DNA from: Halochromatium salexigens
GTDB taxonomy: Bacteria; Pseudomonadota; Gammaproteobacteria; Chromatiales; Chromatiaceae
DNA: 64,000 nucleotides
NCBI RefSeq assembly: GCF_016653295.1
Contig: NZ_NHSF01000054.1
Location: 1-64,000, forward strand
Direction: 5' to 3'
The position numbers were made by a program, and so were the translations under genes. The notes under the pieces were generated by a model, which made no database searches, was not told the origin of the DNA, and saw nothing but the letters and a program-made list of their open reading frames with translations. Positions 31,933-42,037 of this stretch are shown piece by piece; the first letter of the stretch is position 1; every line of letters begins with the position of its first letter.

Positions 31933-32787
31933 ATGGCACTGCCAGCCCCCGAGACCGAGCCCTCAGCCGCGTCTTCGGCCTCGGAGGCTGGAGTCGGCGT
32001 CCAAGCACATCTCGCCCTGGTGCGTGGCGAGCCGCTGCTGAAGCTGCCGGAAGACCTCTATATCCCCCCAGATGCGCTCGAGATCTTCCTCGACACCTTC
32101 GAGGGGCCGCTGGATCTGCTGCTCTACCTGATCCGACGCCAGAATCTCGACATCCTCGATATCCCGATCATCGAGATCACCAATCAGTACATGGAGTACG
32201 TGGAGCTGATGAAGGAGGTGCGGCTCGAACTGGCCGCCGAGTATCTGGTGATGGCCGCGATGCTGTGCGAGATCAAGTCGCGCATGCTGTTGCCGCGAAC
32301 CGACGACGATAACGAGGATGACGAGGACCCGCGCGCCGAGCTGGTGCGCCGCCTGGCCGAATACGAGCAGTTCAAACAAGCCGCGCAAGACCTCGAGGCC
32401 TTGCCACGGCTGGAACGCGATCGTTTCGCGGTCCAGGCAACGGTGCCGCCGGGGGCGATTCGGCGCCTTCCGCCCGCAGTCGAACTCGATGAGTTGCTGG
32501 CGGCCTTGCAGGGCGTCTTGGCGCGCGCCGATCTGTTCACCAGCCATCAGATCGAGCGCGAATCGCTGTCGTTGCGCGAGCGCATGTCAGCGGTGTTGGA
32601 GCGCATCAGTGGCGCCGAGCTGGTGCCCTTCAGCGAGCTGTTCGATATTACTGAGGGCCGCGCGGGTGTCGTGGTCAGCTTCCTGGCGGTGCTGGAACTG
32701 TTGAAGGCGGCGACGCTGGAGCTGATCCAGGTCGAACCCTTCGCGCCGATTCGGTTGCGCCGGCGCGGCCTTGGCGAGGCGACATGA
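31933..32787 (+). CDS. scpA: Segregation and condensation protein A
   Basis: 284 aa. The kleisin N-terminal signature ETFEGPLDLLLYLIRRQNLDILDIPI-type region is at about 55-80. The helical middle includes EYLVMAAMLCEIKSRMLLP, and the C-terminal winged helix ends in VSFLAVLELLKAATLELIQ. It bridges SMC heads together with ScpB. The ~45-residue N-terminal extension is low complexity. It overlaps scpB by four bases. Confidence 0.94.
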   Translation: MALPAPETEPSAASSASEAGVGVQAHLALVRGEPLLKLPEDLYIPPDALEIFLDTFEGPLDLLLYLIRRQNLDILDIPIIEITNQYMEYVELMKEVRLELAAEYLVMAAMLCEIKSRMLLPRTDDDNEDDEDPRAELVRRLAEYEQFKQAAQDLEALPRLERDRFAVQATVPPGAIRRLPPAVELDELLAALQGVLARADLFTSHQIERESLSLRERMSAVLERISGAELVPFSELFDITEGRAGVVVSFLAVLELLKAATLELIQVEPFAPIRLRRRGLGEAT

Positions 32788-33401
32788 GTGATTCGCAAGC
32801 GCGGGTGCCCGAGGTCACACAGGTGGTCGAAGGGGCGTTGTTGGCCTACGGCGAGCCGCTGTCGATCGAGCGCATCCAGGGCCTCTACGAAGATCACGAG
32901 CGCCCGAGCCGCGAGGCGGTGCTGACCGCGCTGGAGGCACTGCGCGAGGCGTATCAGGGGCGCGGGATCGAGGTGGTCGAGGTCGCCAGCGGGTGGCGGG
33001 TGCAAGTGCGCGCCGAGGTCGCTCCCTGGGTCGGGCGGCTGTGGCAAGAGAGGCCGACGCGCTATTCGCGCGCGCTGCTCGAAACCCTGGCTCTGATCGC
33101 CTACCGCCAGCCGATCACTCGTGGCGAGATCGAGCAGATCCGTGGCGTCGCGGTGAGCACGCCGATCATCAAGACCCTGACCGAGCGCGACTGGGTGCGG
33201 GTGGTTGGTCATCGCGATGTGCCTGGTCGTCCCGCGCTCTATGCCACGACCCGGCGCTTTCTCGACTATTTCGGGCTGCGCTCGCTCAACCAGTTGCCGC
33301 CCTTGACCGAGATCCGCGATGCCCGCTTTTTCGAGCAGGCGCTGGAAACACCACCAGAACCGTCCCACCACCACGGAGACCAGCAAGATGAAGGACGCTA
33401 A
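32784..33401 (+). CDS. scpB: Segregation and condensation protein B
   Basis: 205 aa with tandem winged helices: VVEGALLAYGEPLSIERIQ at the start, RYSRALLETLALIAYRQPIT, EIEQIRGVAVS and GRPALYATTRRFLDYFGL. It forms dimers on ScpA in the SMC complex. The C-terminal ~15 residues (PPEPSHHHGDQQDEG) are polar and overlap the rluB start by 14 bp. Confidence 0.94.
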   Translation: MSDSQARVPEVTQVVEGALLAYGEPLSIERIQGLYEDHERPSREAVLTALEALREAYQGRGIEVVEVASGWRVQVRAEVAPWVGRLWQERPTRYSRALLETLALIAYRQPITRGEIEQIRGVAVSTPIIKTLTERDWVRVVGHRDVPGRPALYATTRRFLDYFGLRSLNQLPPLTEIRDARFFEQALETPPEPSHHHGDQQDEGR

Positions 33402-34317
33402 TCGGCGCCGCCCCTCACCGAGTGGCCCACCAGCGGAGCCCGAGGAGCCGGTGCGGCTGCAGAAGGTGCTCGCCGAGGCGGGGCTTGGCTCGCGGCGCGA
33501 GATCGAGGGCTGGATTCGCGAGGGCCGGGTGCGCGTGAATGGTCAACCGGCCAAGCTCGGCGATCGCGTGCAGCCGAGCGATCGCATCCAGGTCGATGGC
33601 AACGAGGTGCGCCGGCGCGCAGCGAGCCGCCACCGGCTGCGCGTGCTCGCCTATCACAAGCCCGAGGGCGAGGTGGTCACGCGGCGCGATCCCGACGGGC
33701 GGCCGACCATCTTTCGTCGTCTGCCGGGAATCCGCGAGGGACGCTGGATCGCGGTCGGCCGGCTCGATCTCAATACCGCCGGCCTGTTGCTGGTGACCAA
33801 TCATGGCGAGCTGGCCAATCGGCTGATGCATCCATCGCGGGCGCTCGAGCGCGAATACGCGGTGCGGGTGCGTGGCGAGGTCTCGGATCAGTTGCTGGCG
33901 CAGTTGGTCAATGGGGTGGAGTTGGAGGATGGTCCAGCTCGGTTCGAGGAGATCGTGCCGTCCGGCGGCTCGGAGAGCCATCAGTGGTTCCATGTGCTCA
34001 TCGTCGAGGGCCGCAATCGCGAGGTGCGAAGGCTCTGGGAGGCGGTGGGCTGCACGGTCAGCCGGCTCAAGCGGGTGCGTTATGGCAATGTGATCCTCGG
34101 CGCGCGGCCGACGCCGGGGCAGTGGCGGGAAGTCGTCGGCGAAGAACTCGAAGGCTTGCTCAGGCTGGCTGACCTCGCTCCAACCGCGTCCGGCGGCCCG
34201 GCACGCACCGAACGGGCCCGAAGCGAACGCCATCGGCCTGGATTCAAGCCGGCTGAGGCATCCACGGGCCGCCGTGCCGGGCCAAGAACATCGCATGGGC
34301 GCGGTAAATCGCGATGA
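33388..34317 (+). CDS. rluB: 23S rRNA pseudouridine synthase RluB
   Basis: 309 aa from the ATG at 33388 (GGAG upstream). An S4 domain (RLQKVLAEAGLGSRREIEGWI) is followed by the RsuA/RluB catalytic domain with the nucleophile Asp in VGRLDLNTAGLLL and the ending RNREVRRLWEAVG. RluB makes pseudouridine 2605 in 23S rRNA. The basic C-terminal tail (RARSERHRPG..) is typical. It belongs to the trpS-scpAB-rluB unit. An upstream start at 33319 would lie inside scpB and has no family match. Confidence 0.92.
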   Translation: MKDANRRRPSPSGPPAEPEEPVRLQKVLAEAGLGSRREIEGWIREGRVRVNGQPAKLGDRVQPSDRIQVDGNEVRRRAASRHRLRVLAYHKPEGEVVTRRDPDGRPTIFRRLPGIREGRWIAVGRLDLNTAGLLLVTNHGELANRLMHPSRALEREYAVRVRGEVSDQLLAQLVNGVELEDGPARFEEIVPSGGSESHQWFHVLIVEGRNREVRRLWEAVGCTVSRLKRVRYGNVILGARPTPGQWREVVGEELEGLLRLADLAPTASGGPARTERARSERHRPGFKPAEASTGRRAGPRTSHGRGKSR

Positions 34318-34472
34318 AGGCGGTCGTGCTATGGGCTCATAGCCGCAGCAGCCGAATCCGCGTCCCTACAGGAGCCTACCTTCTTGACCAGGGCGTCATC
34401 AGCGCCGCATTCTACGCGGTTATCGTCGCGGCTTTGCTGATCGGGTTTGCCGGTCTGCGGCCTCGCTCCTGA
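34314..34472 (+). CDS. Small predicted single-pass membrane protein
   Basis: 52 codons. The ATG overlaps the rluB TGA (ATGA), so translation could be coupled, and the stop lies 27 bp before aroA. The peptide has a basic N-terminus (HSRSSRIRVP) and one hydrophobic segment (GVISAAFYAVIVAALLIGFA, about 28-47). I do not recognise a family. Placement and membrane segment make it more credible than a random ORF, but codon evidence is limited at this size. Confidence 0.4.
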   Translation: MKAVVLWAHSRSSRIRVPTGAYLLDQGVISAAFYAVIVAALLIGFAGLRPRS

Positions 34473-34499
34473 TTCTCATTCCTGCCGCCCGAGAGGACC

Positions 34500-35852
34500 A
34501 TGACTGCGTCTGCCCAATCCCTGAGTTTCGAACTCGCGCCCGGTGGGGCCTTGCGTGGCGAGCTGCGTGTGCCCGGTGATAAATCCATCTCCCATCGCGC
34601 GGTGATGCTCGCGGCCCTGGCCGAAGGCACGACCGAAATCGACGGTTTCCTCGAGGGCGCCGATAGCCTGGCGACCCTGGCGGCCTTTCGCGCCATGGGC
34701 GTCGCCGCCGAGGGGCCGAGCGCGGGCCGGCTGCAGGTTCATGGTGTCGGTCTGCACGGATTGAACGACCCAGGGCGGGCGCTGGATCTCGGCAACTCAG
34801 GCACCTCGATGCGTTTGTTGTCCGGGCTGCTCGCCGGGCAGCGCTTCGCGACCACGCTGATCGGCGATGCCTCGCTCTCGCGGCGGCCGATGGGGCGGGT
34901 GATCGAGCCGCTGCGACAGATGGGCGCGCACATCGAGGCGACACCGGAAGGGCGCGCGCCGCTCGGCCTGCTGCCGGTCGAGCGATTGCAGGGCATCGAC
35001 TACCCGCTACCGGTCGCCAGTGCGCAGGTCAAATCGAGCCTGCTGCTGGCCGGGCTCTATGCCCAGGGCGAGACCTGCGTGAGCGAGCCGGCGCCGACGC
35101 GGGATCATACCGAGCGCATGCTCGGTGCTTTCGGCTATTCGGTGCGGCGCGCGGGCAACCGCGTCTGCCTGAGCGGCGGTGGGCGCCTGGTCGCGGCCCC
35201 GCTCAGCATTCCGGCCGATGTGTCCTCGGCGGCGTTCTTCCTGGTCGGTGCTAGCATCGCGCCGGGTTCGGATCTGACCCTGACCCAGGTCGGCATGAAT
35301 CCGACCCGCCTCGGCGTGGTCAATATCCTGCGCCAGATGGGCGCCGATATCGCCATCGAGCGCCCACGCGAACTCGGTGGCGAGCCGGTCGCCGATCTGC
35401 GCGTGCGCGCCGCGCCCTTGCACGGCATCGCGATCCCGCAGGAACAGGTGCCCTTGGCGATCGATGAATTCCCCGCGTTGTTCATCGCCGCCGCCTGTGC
35501 CGATGGCGAGACACTGTTGAGCGGCGCGAGCGAGCTGCGAGTGAAGGAGAGCGATCGCATCCAGGTCATGGCCGATGGTCTCGCCGCCTTGGGCGTGGAG
35601 GCCGAGCCCCGCCCGGATGGGATGCGGATTCGCGGCCTGGGCGCGGCGGGGTTGCTCGGTGGCGGCGAGGTCGAGGCGCATGGCGATCATCGCATCGCGA
35701 TGGCCTTCGCGATCAGCGCGCTGCGCGCGGCGGCGCCAATTCGGGTTGAGGATTGCGCCAATGTCGAGACCTCGTTTCCGGATTTCGTCGGTCTCGCCGC
35801 CGCGGTTGGCCTGCCGATCACCGAGCTGCGCGATGTGGAGCGCCAGGCATGA
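34500..35852 (+). CDS. aroA: 5-enolpyruvylshikimate-3-phosphate synthase AroA
   Basis: 450 aa. The EPSPS motifs are [31 protein letters not shown] (97-107), [14 protein letters not shown] and the C-terminal [10 protein letters not shown] and HGDHRIAMA. It transfers enolpyruvate from PEP to shikimate-3-phosphate. AGAGGACC precedes the ATG. cmk starts within its stop codon, the usual aroA-cmk-rpsA order of gammaproteobacteria. Confidence 0.95.
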   Translation: MTASAQSLSFELAPGGALRGELRVPGDKSISHRAVMLAALAEGTTEIDGFLEGADSLATLAAFRAMGVAAEGPSAGRLQVHGVGLHGLNDPGRALDLGNSGTSMRLLSGLLAGQRFATTLIGDASLSRRPMGRVIEPLRQMGAHIEATPEGRAPLGLLPVERLQGIDYPLPVASAQVKSSLLLAGLYAQGETCVSEPAPTRDHTERMLGAFGYSVRRAGNRVCLSGGGRLVAAPLSIPADVSSAAFFLVGASIAPGSDLTLTQVGMNPTRLGVVNILRQMGADIAIERPRELGGEPVADLRVRAAPLHGIAIPQEQVPLAIDEFPALFIAAACADGETLLSGASELRVKESDRIQVMADGLAALGVEAEPRPDGMRIRGLGAAGLLGGGEVEAHGDHRIAMAFAISALRAAAPIRVEDCANVETSFPDFVGLAAAVGLPITELRDVERQA

Positions 35853-36589
35853 AGCAACCGACAACGCTAGAGACCGGGCGAGAGCCCGAGCAGGCGGCTC
35901 CATCGGGCGCCGCTCCAATTGCCGCTCCAGTGATCACCATCGATGGCCCCTCCGGGACCGGAAAAGGCACGATTGCCAGCCTGCTCGCCGAGCATCTCGG
36001 CTGGCACCTGCTCGACAGCGGTGCGCTCTATCGCACGCTGGCGTTGGCGGCACGTCGGCACGGGGTCGATCTCGACGATGGCGCTGGTCTGGGCCGCCTG
36101 GCGGCGAGGATCAGCGTGCGGCTCGAGGGCGAGCGGGTGCGGTTGGATGGAGAGGAGGTCTCGGCGCTGATCCGTACCGCCGAGGCCGGGGTCGATGCCT
36201 CACGGGTCGCCGTGCATCCCGAGGTCCGCCAAGCGTTGCTCGGCTGGCAGCGGGAGGCGGCGCTCGCGCCTGGCCTGGTCGCCGATGGGCGCGACATGGG
36301 CGCGCGGGTCTTTCCCGATGCGCGGCTCAAGCTCTATCTCGACGCGAGCCCGGAGGAGCGCGCTCGGCGCCGCTATAAACAGTTGAAGGACAAGGAGATG
36401 GATGCTAACCTCCCGAATCTTGTCCAAGAGCTTCGTGCGCGCGACGAGCGTGACCGCGAGCGAGCCGAGAGTCCGCTCCAGGTTCCGCCCGGTGCTGTCA
36501 TCGTCGATTCAACCGAGTTATCGATCGAGCAAGTCTTCGCTCGAGTACTCCAGTTCGTCGACGCCGACCTCGGTGCGCGAGACGCTTAA
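35849..36589 (+). CDS. cmk: Cytidylate kinase
   Basis: 246 aa from the ATG at 35849, overlapping the aroA stop. After a ~30-residue Ala/Pro-rich leader comes the P-loop [15 protein letters not shown]. It is followed by [15 protein letters not shown], the NMP-binding insert typical of Cmk, [19 protein letters not shown] and a lid region [10 protein letters not shown]. It phosphorylates CMP/dCMP. A second start before the P-loop is possible; the leader is not conserved. Confidence 0.94.
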   Translation: MKQPTTLETGREPEQAAPSGAAPIAAPVITIDGPSGTGKGTIASLLAEHLGWHLLDSGALYRTLALAARRHGVDLDDGAGLGRLAARISVRLEGERVRLDGEEVSALIRTAEAGVDASRVAVHPEVRQALLGWQREAALAPGLVADGRDMGARVFPDARLKLYLDASPEERARRRYKQLKDKEMDANLPNLVQELRARDERDRERAESPLQVPPGAVIVDSTELSIEQVFARVLQFVDADLGARDA

Positions 36590-36704
36590 AGGCAAGACCT
36601 CAATCCATTTTGTTTTTCACTCAACCCTCCTGCTGTTAGCTTGTCAGTGATGCGGCGGCAACGAACACCGGGAGATGGCGTGGGACGCCAGGAACATTCA
36701 CAGC

Positions 36705-38384
36705 ATGACCGAAAGCTTCGCCGAACTCTTTGAGCAGAGCCTAACCAATACCCAGCTCCAGCCGGGCACCATCGTCACCGGCCAGGTCGTTGATATCACC
36801 GCCGACTCCGTGATCGTTAATGCCGGACTCAAGTCGGAAGGGATCATTCCACGCAATCAGTTCCTCAGCCCCGAGGGCCAGTTGGAAGTCGCGATCGGCG
36901 ATGACGTCGAGGTCGCGCTGGACGCGGTCGAGGACGGCTTCGGCGCCACCCGTCTGTCGCGCGAGAAGGCCAAGCGCTTCGCCGCCTGGGACAAGCTCGA
37001 ACGGGCGTTCGACGATGGCGAGACGGTCACCGGCCAGATCAATGGCAAGGTCAAGGGTGGCTTCACCGTCGAGCTGGGCAGCGTGCGCGCCTTCCTGCCG
37101 GGCTCGTTGGTCGATATCCGCCCGGTGCGCGATACCACCTATCTCGAGGGCAAGGACCTCGAGTTCAAGGTGATCAAGCTCGATCGCCGCCGCAACAATG
37201 TCGTCGTCTCGCGCCGCGCGGTGGTCGAGGAAGAATACAGCGCCGAGCGCGAGCAACTGCTCGAGAAGCTTGAGGAAGGGCTGGAACTCAACGGCGTGGT
37301 CAAGAACCTCACCGACTATGGCGCGTTCCTGGATCTGGGCGGTATCGACGGTCTGCTGCACATCACCGACATGGCCTGGCGGCGGGTCAAGCACCCGTCC
37401 GAGGTGGTCGAGATCGGCCAGGAGATCATGGTCAAGGTGCTCAAGTTCGACCGCGAGCGCCAGCGCGTCTCGCTCGGGCTCAAGCAGATGGGCGAGGACC
37501 CCTGGGTCAATATCTCGCGCCGCTATCCGGAAAGCACCCGCGTGTTCGGCAAGGTCACCAACATCGCCGACTACGGCTGCTTCGTCGAGATCGAGGAGGG
37601 CGTCGAGGGGCTGGTCCACGTCTCCGAGATGGACTGGACCAACAAGAACGTCCATCCGAACAAGGTTGTCAGCGTCGGCGACGAGGTCGAGGTCATGGTG
37701 CTGGATATCGACGAGGAGCGTCGCCGCATCTCGCTCGGCATCAAGCAGTGCCAGTCCAACCCTTGGGACGAGTTCTCAGCCATCCACAAGAAGGGCGATC
37801 ATGTCGCTGGTCAGATCAAATCGATCACCGACTTCGGCATCTTCATCGGCCTCGACGGTGGCATCGATGGCCTGGTCCACCTTTCGGATATCTCCTGGGA
37901 CGAAACCGGCGAGGATGCGCTGCGCAGCTTCAAGAAGGGCGACGAGGTCGAGACCGTCGTGCTCTCGGTCGATCCGGAGCGCGAGCGTATCTCGCTCGGT
38001 ATCAAGCAGCTCGACAAGGATCCGTTCTCGAGCTTCGTCGCGGTGCACGAGAAAGGCAGCATCGTCACTGGCACCATCACCGAGGTCGACCCCAAGGGCG
38101 CCAATATCGACCTCGGCGATGGCGTCGAGGGCTATCTGCGTGCCTCCGAGATCTCGCGTGATCGCATTGAGGATGCGCGCTCGGTGTTGAAGGTCGGCGA
38201 GGAGGTCGAGGCCAAGTTCCTCGGCGTCGATCGTAAGAATCGCAGTATCTCGCTCTCGATCAAGGCCAAGGACATGGCCGACGAGCAGGCCGCGCTCAAG
38301 GGCTACGCGCGCGAGGCGCAGGCTGGCACGGCTACGCTCGGGGATATCCTCAAGCAACAGATGGAAGAGGCCGCGAAGGACTGA
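36705..38384 (+). CDS. rpsA: 30S ribosomal protein S1
   Basis: 559 aa, six S1 repeats, close to E. coli S1 (557 aa). The ATG at 36705 begins [13 protein letters not shown], the conserved S1 opening; an upstream ATG at 36675 is not. The repeat edges [40 protein letters not shown] and [20 protein letters not shown] are clear. It binds mRNA and promotes initiation. The 115-bp leader could hold an autoregulatory structure, but none is obvious. A hairpin follows. Confidence 0.96.
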   Translation: MTESFAELFEQSLTNTQLQPGTIVTGQVVDITADSVIVNAGLKSEGIIPRNQFLSPEGQLEVAIGDDVEVALDAVEDGFGATRLSREKAKRFAAWDKLERAFDDGETVTGQINGKVKGGFTVELGSVRAFLPGSLVDIRPVRDTTYLEGKDLEFKVIKLDRRRNNVVVSRRAVVEEEYSAEREQLLEKLEEGLELNGVVKNLTDYGAFLDLGGIDGLLHITDMAWRRVKHPSEVVEIGQEIMVKVLKFDRERQRVSLGLKQMGEDPWVNISRRYPESTRVFGKVTNIADYGCFVEIEEGVEGLVHVSEMDWTNKNVHPNKVVSVGDEVEVMVLDIDEERRRISLGIKQCQSNPWDEFSAIHKKGDHVAGQIKSITDFGIFIGLDGGIDGLVHLSDISWDETGEDALRSFKKGDEVETVVLSVDPERERISLGIKQLDKDPFSSFVAVHEKGSIVTGTITEVDPKGANIDLGDGVEGYLRASEISRDRIEDARSVLKVGEEVEAKFLGVDRKNRSISLSIKAKDMADEQAALKGYAREAQAGTATLGDILKQQMEEAAKD

Positions 38385-38428
38385 CATCGCTGCTGCACTC
38401 TCGCAGACGTCATTCCCTGTGAGCAGAC

Positions 38429-38452
38429 GCCCGACACAGCGTGTCGGGCTTG
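38429..38452 (+). terminator. Hairpin between rpsA and ihfB
   Basis: GCCCGACAC (38429-38437) and GTGTCGGGC (38441-38449) form a perfect 9-bp stem with a 3-nt AGC loop, followed by TTG. Probably a partial terminator or mRNA-stabilising stem ahead of ihfB. Confidence 0.5.
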
Positions 38453-38476
38453 CATCGCTATTGCAGGCTATCAGCT

Positions 38477-38848
38477 ATGATGAAATCCGAGCTCATCGAA
38501 ATTCTCGCGAGGGAACAAAACCACCTCGCCTACAAAGACGTCGAGCTCGCGGTGCGCTGTATCCTGGAGCAGATGAGCAGTGCGTTGGCCTCCGGCGAGC
38601 GCATTGAGATCCGGGGCTTCGGCAGCTTCTCGCTCCATTTCCGGCCACCGCGTGTCGGCCGCAATCCCAAGACCGGTGAGTCCGTCGCCCTCTCGGGCAA
38701 GCATGTGCCGCACTTCAAACCAGGTAAGGAGCTTCGCGACCGAGTCAATCAGGCCTATCAAGACGAGCTGGCCCGCATTGGGCAGAACACGGACGACGAA
38801 GACAACGAAGACGTTCAGGCATCGCGCGCTGCGGCGAGCGTTAGCTGA
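38477..38848 (+). CDS. ihfB: Integration host factor subunit beta
   Basis: 123 aa. The HU/IHF fold is complete: [59 protein letters not shown] and [11 protein letters not shown]. The position after rpsA is the standard ihfB location. The C-terminus extends ~28 residues beyond E. coli IhfB with an acidic stretch ([10 protein letters not shown]). Two adjacent ATGs are possible; the first aligns with E. coli M-T-K-S. IHF bends DNA and assists sigma-54 promoters such as those at 54.4 and 60.9 kb. Confidence 0.93.
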   Translation: MMKSELIEILAREQNHLAYKDVELAVRCILEQMSSALASGERIEIRGFGSFSLHFRPPRVGRNPKTGESVALSGKHVPHFKPGKELRDRVNQAYQDELARIGQNTDDEDNEDVQASRAAASVS

Positions 38849-38867
38849 TCCGCCCACCTCAATGAAC

Positions 38868-38900
38868 AGAGGGAGGCGCTGTTGATCAGCGTCTCCCTCT
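38868..38900. terminator. Bidirectional terminator between ihfB and glgC
   Basis: AGAGGGAGGCGCTG (38868-38881) pairs with CAGCGTCTCCCTCT (38887-38900), a 14-bp stem with one G-T pair and loop TTGAT, placed between convergent genes. No strong T run follows on either strand, but stem length and location support termination. Confidence 0.65.
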
Positions 38901-38911
38901 GACTTGACTGT

Positions 38912-40171
38912 CTACTCGGAATATCCGCGACCCTGCCGGCCGACAACGGCGCGGGCGAAGATATTCGGTTGTCCGGACGGCACGACCGTGACGCCGCCGC
39001 TCGAGACCTTGTAGCGCTTGGCATCGGCCTCGCGGTCGTAACCGATCATCGCGCCCGGCTCGATGGCGTTATGGCGGTCGACGATCACCTTCTTCAGACG
39101 CGCGCCCTTGCCGACATGCACATAGTCCATGATGATGCAGTCCTCGAGTTCGGCGCCCTCGTCGATGACCGCCTCGCGGCGGATGATCGAGTTCTTGATC
39201 CGGGTGCCCTCATGGATCATGGTGGCAGCACCGAGCAGGGTGTTGTCGATCTGCCCGCCGAGCACCCGCGCGACCGGCCCCTGGTAGTTACTGGAGTAGA
39301 TCGGCCAGTCCGGATTGAAGGCATCGAACACCGGCTCGGCACCCAGCACATCCTTGTGGGCGTTGAAGTAGGCATCGATACTGCCGACATCGCGCCAGTA
39401 GACCCGGTCCTCATAGGCATTGATGCCGGGGATTATGTTGGTCGCGAAATCATAGGCGAAGAGGCGGTGTTTGCTCGCCAGCAAGCGCGGTAGCACGTGC
39501 TGGCCGAAATCCGTCTCGCCGGCTTGCTGCGCATCCTGCAGGGCGCGCAGCAGCACCTCGGTGGTGAAGATGTAATTGCCCATCGAGGCATAGGCCTTCT
39601 CAGGGTCCTCGGGCATCGGCGAAGGATTGGCCGGTTTCTCCTGGAAGGCCTCGACCCGGCCATCGGCATCGGCGGCGATGACGCCAAAGCCTTTGGCATC
39701 CTCCAGTGGGACGGGAAGGGCGGCGATGGTGACATCCGCCTCACGCTCCTTGTGGAACGCGACCATCTGCGAGATGTCCATGCGGTAGATGTGATCGGCG
39801 CCGAACACTACGACCAGATCCGGGCCGTGTTCCTCGATCAGGTTGAGGTTTTGATTGACCGCGTCGGCGGTGCCCTGGAACCAAGACTCGCCGAGCAGCA
39901 TCTGCGGCGGCACCACGGTCACGAATTGATCCTTGAGCAAGGGCGAGATGGTCCAGGCCTTGCGCACGTGCTCGATCAACGCTTGCGACTTGTACTGCAC
40001 CAGCAGATAGATGGTCCGGATCTGCGAGTTGATCAGGTTACTGAGCACGAAATCGACGATGCGGTAGCGCGAGCCGAAGGGCACCGAGGGCTTGGAGCGG
40101 GCGGCGGTCAGCGGTTGTAGGCGTGAGCCTTGGCCGCCGGCCATGACGAAGGCAATAATTCGATCGGGCAT
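38912..40171 (-). CDS. glgC: Glucose-1-phosphate adenylyltransferase
   Basis: 419 aa. The nucleotidyltransferase front is AFVMAGGQGSRLQPLTAARSKPSVPFG-like, with VVVFGADHIYRMD, EKPANPSPMPEDPEKAYASM and DVGSIDAYFNAH. The left-handed beta-helix end has RIKNSIIRREAVIDEGA and CIIMDYVHVGKGA. It makes ADP-glucose for glycogen. GGAGGAAAC is ideally placed before the ATG. No other glg gene is nearby. Confidence 0.94.
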   Translation of the reverse strand: MPDRIIAFVMAGGQGSRLQPLTAARSKPSVPFGSRYRIVDFVLSNLINSQIRTIYLLVQYKSQALIEHVRKAWTISPLLKDQFVTVVPPQMLLGESWFQGTADAVNQNLNLIEEHGPDLVVVFGADHIYRMDISQMVAFHKEREADVTIAALPVPLEDAKGFGVIAADADGRVEAFQEKPANPSPMPEDPEKAYASMGNYIFTTEVLLRALQDAQQAGETDFGQHVLPRLLASKHRLFAYDFATNIIPGINAYEDRVYWRDVGSIDAYFNAHKDVLGAEPVFDAFNPDWPIYSSNYQGPVARVLGGQIDNTLLGAATMIHEGTRIKNSIIRREAVIDEGAELEDCIIMDYVHVGKGARLKKVIVDRHNAIEPGAMIGYDREADAKRYKVSSGGVTVVPSGQPNIFARAVVGRQGRGYSE

Positions 40172-40447
40172 GTTTCCTCCGGGCGCTATGGATCGGTCAC
40201 TAAGGCGCTAGCAACGCGGATACGGTATCGACGCTGCGCTTTCGACGAGCGAGTCCGGCGACGGGGCCGCGCGCCGCGTTACAATGTGCGCTTCAGTTCG
40301 GTTGTGTTCGATGCCGTCTGCGCGTCGGTCGCCCCAAGGCTCGCGTAGACCGGCATCGGCCCATGATAAACCGGGACCGGCTCTTATTGTTGTAATCCGA
40401 ACCCTGATCGAGACCGGCAGCGGTCCGATTTCATCCAAGGAGAGACT

Positions 40448-41992
40448 ATGGGCAACAGTTTCGAGTTACCGCGGCGTCCAGTGGTATTGGTCATTCTCGA
40501 TGGTTTTGGAACCAATCCGAGCAAGGCGAACAATGCGGTGGTGCTCGCGCACACGCCGAATTTCGATCGCCTGTTCGCGCACAACGCGCATACGGTGCTG
40601 CAGGCCTCGGCACGCGCCGTCGGCCTGCCGGAAGGCCAAATGGGCAACTCCGAGGTCGGCCACATGACACTGGGCTCGGGCTGCACGGTGCGCCAGGACC
40701 TGGTGTTGATCGATGACGCGATCGCCGATCGCAGTTTCTTCGACAACAAGGCGCTGCAGGCCGCCGCGCGGCGTGCGCTCGAGCGTGGTCGTCCGCTGCA
40801 TCTGATCGGGCTGGTCTCCGACGGTGGCGTGCACAGCCATGTGCGCCACCTCAATGCGCTGATCAAGCTCGCCAAGTACCAGGGCGCGCGTCCAGCCGTG
40901 CACATGATCACTGACGGTCGCGATACCGCTCCGCGCTCGGCGCTCAGCTTTCTGGGTGCGCTCGATGAGGCGCTCGCGGCTGCGGGCGGTGCCATCGCCA
41001 CGGTCAGCGGGCGCTACTATGCGATGGATCGCGACAAGCGCTGGGATCGCACCCAGCTCGCCTTCGAGGCGCTGGTCCACGGCCAGGGGCGTGAGGCCGA
41101 GTCGGCGCGCGCGGCGATCGAGCAGGCCTATGCCGCCGATGAGGATGATGAGTTCATCCGCCCGACCCTGATCACCGGTGGCGAGCGTATCCAGGACGGC
41201 GACCCGGTGATCTTCTTCAACTTCCGCAAGGATCGTCCACGGCAGATCGTCTCGGCCCTCTCTAAACGCGATTTCGACGACTTCGAGCGCGGTGATTTCA
41301 GCGCCGCCGAGCTAACCTGCATGATGGAGTACGACCCCTGGTACGGACTGCCGAGCGCCTTCGGTCACGAGATGCCACCGGTGGTGCTCGGCGAGGTGCT
41401 CAGCGACGCCGGCCTGCCGCAGTTCCACTGCGCCGAGACCGAGAAGTACGCCCATGTCACCTTCTTCTTCAACGGTGGCCGAAGCGACCCCTTCCCGGGC
41501 GAGGAGCGCAGCCTGATCCCCTCTCCGCAGGTCGCGACCTATGATTTGCAACCAGAGATGTCCGCGCGCGAGGTTGCCGATGCCGTGATCGCCGCCCTCG
41601 AGAGCAAGGCCTACGCCTTTATCGTGGTCAACTTCGCCAACGGCGACATGGTGGGGCACACGGCCGTGCGCGAGGCGGTGCTGAAGGCTGTCGAGACGCT
41701 CGATCAGGAGGTGGGTCGCGTCATCGACACCGCCAACGAGCAAGGCTACTCGGTCCTGATGACCGCCGATCACGGCAACTGCGATGAGATGATTGACCCC
41801 CTGACCAGCGAGCCACATACCCGCCACACGATCTATCCGGTCCCCTGCTTGGTGATCGATGAAGTGGGTTGGAAGCTACGCATCGGCGCTGGCATCGAGG
41901 ATGTCGCCCCGACCGTGCTGCAGTTGATGGGCCTGCCTCAGCCCGAGGCCATGCAGGGGAAATCCATCTTGCTGAAACCGGCCCAGAAATAG
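40448..41992 (+). CDS. gpmI: 2,3-bisphosphoglycerate-independent phosphoglycerate mutase
   Basis: 514 aa, the normal length. An alkaline-phosphatase-type N-terminus (LVILDGFGTNPSKANNA) is followed by the catalytic serine in GQMGNSEVGHMTLGSG and GVHSHVRHLNAL. The C-terminal metal residues lie in FANGDMVGHTA and TADHGNCDEM. It interconverts 3- and 2-phosphoglycerate with Mn. AAGGAGAG precedes the ATG. The 276-bp region upstream is shared with divergent glgC, so these two carbohydrate genes may have linked promoters. Confidence 0.95.
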   Translation: MGNSFELPRRPVVLVILDGFGTNPSKANNAVVLAHTPNFDRLFAHNAHTVLQASARAVGLPEGQMGNSEVGHMTLGSGCTVRQDLVLIDDAIADRSFFDNKALQAAARRALERGRPLHLIGLVSDGGVHSHVRHLNALIKLAKYQGARPAVHMITDGRDTAPRSALSFLGALDEALAAAGGAIATVSGRYYAMDRDKRWDRTQLAFEALVHGQGREAESARAAIEQAYAADEDDEFIRPTLITGGERIQDGDPVIFFNFRKDRPRQIVSALSKRDFDDFERGDFSAAELTCMMEYDPWYGLPSAFGHEMPPVVLGEVLSDAGLPQFHCAETEKYAHVTFFFNGGRSDPFPGEERSLIPSPQVATYDLQPEMSAREVADAVIAALESKAYAFIVVNFANGDMVGHTAVREAVLKAVETLDQEVGRVIDTANEQGYSVLMTADHGNCDEMIDPLTSEPHTRHTIYPVPCLVIDEVGWKLRIGAGIEDVAPTVLQLMGLPQPEAMQGKSILLKPAQK

Positions 41993-42037
41993 ACGCGGTT
42001 CGCGGGCGGCGTTGCCGTCGCTAGCCGTGCTCCGAGC

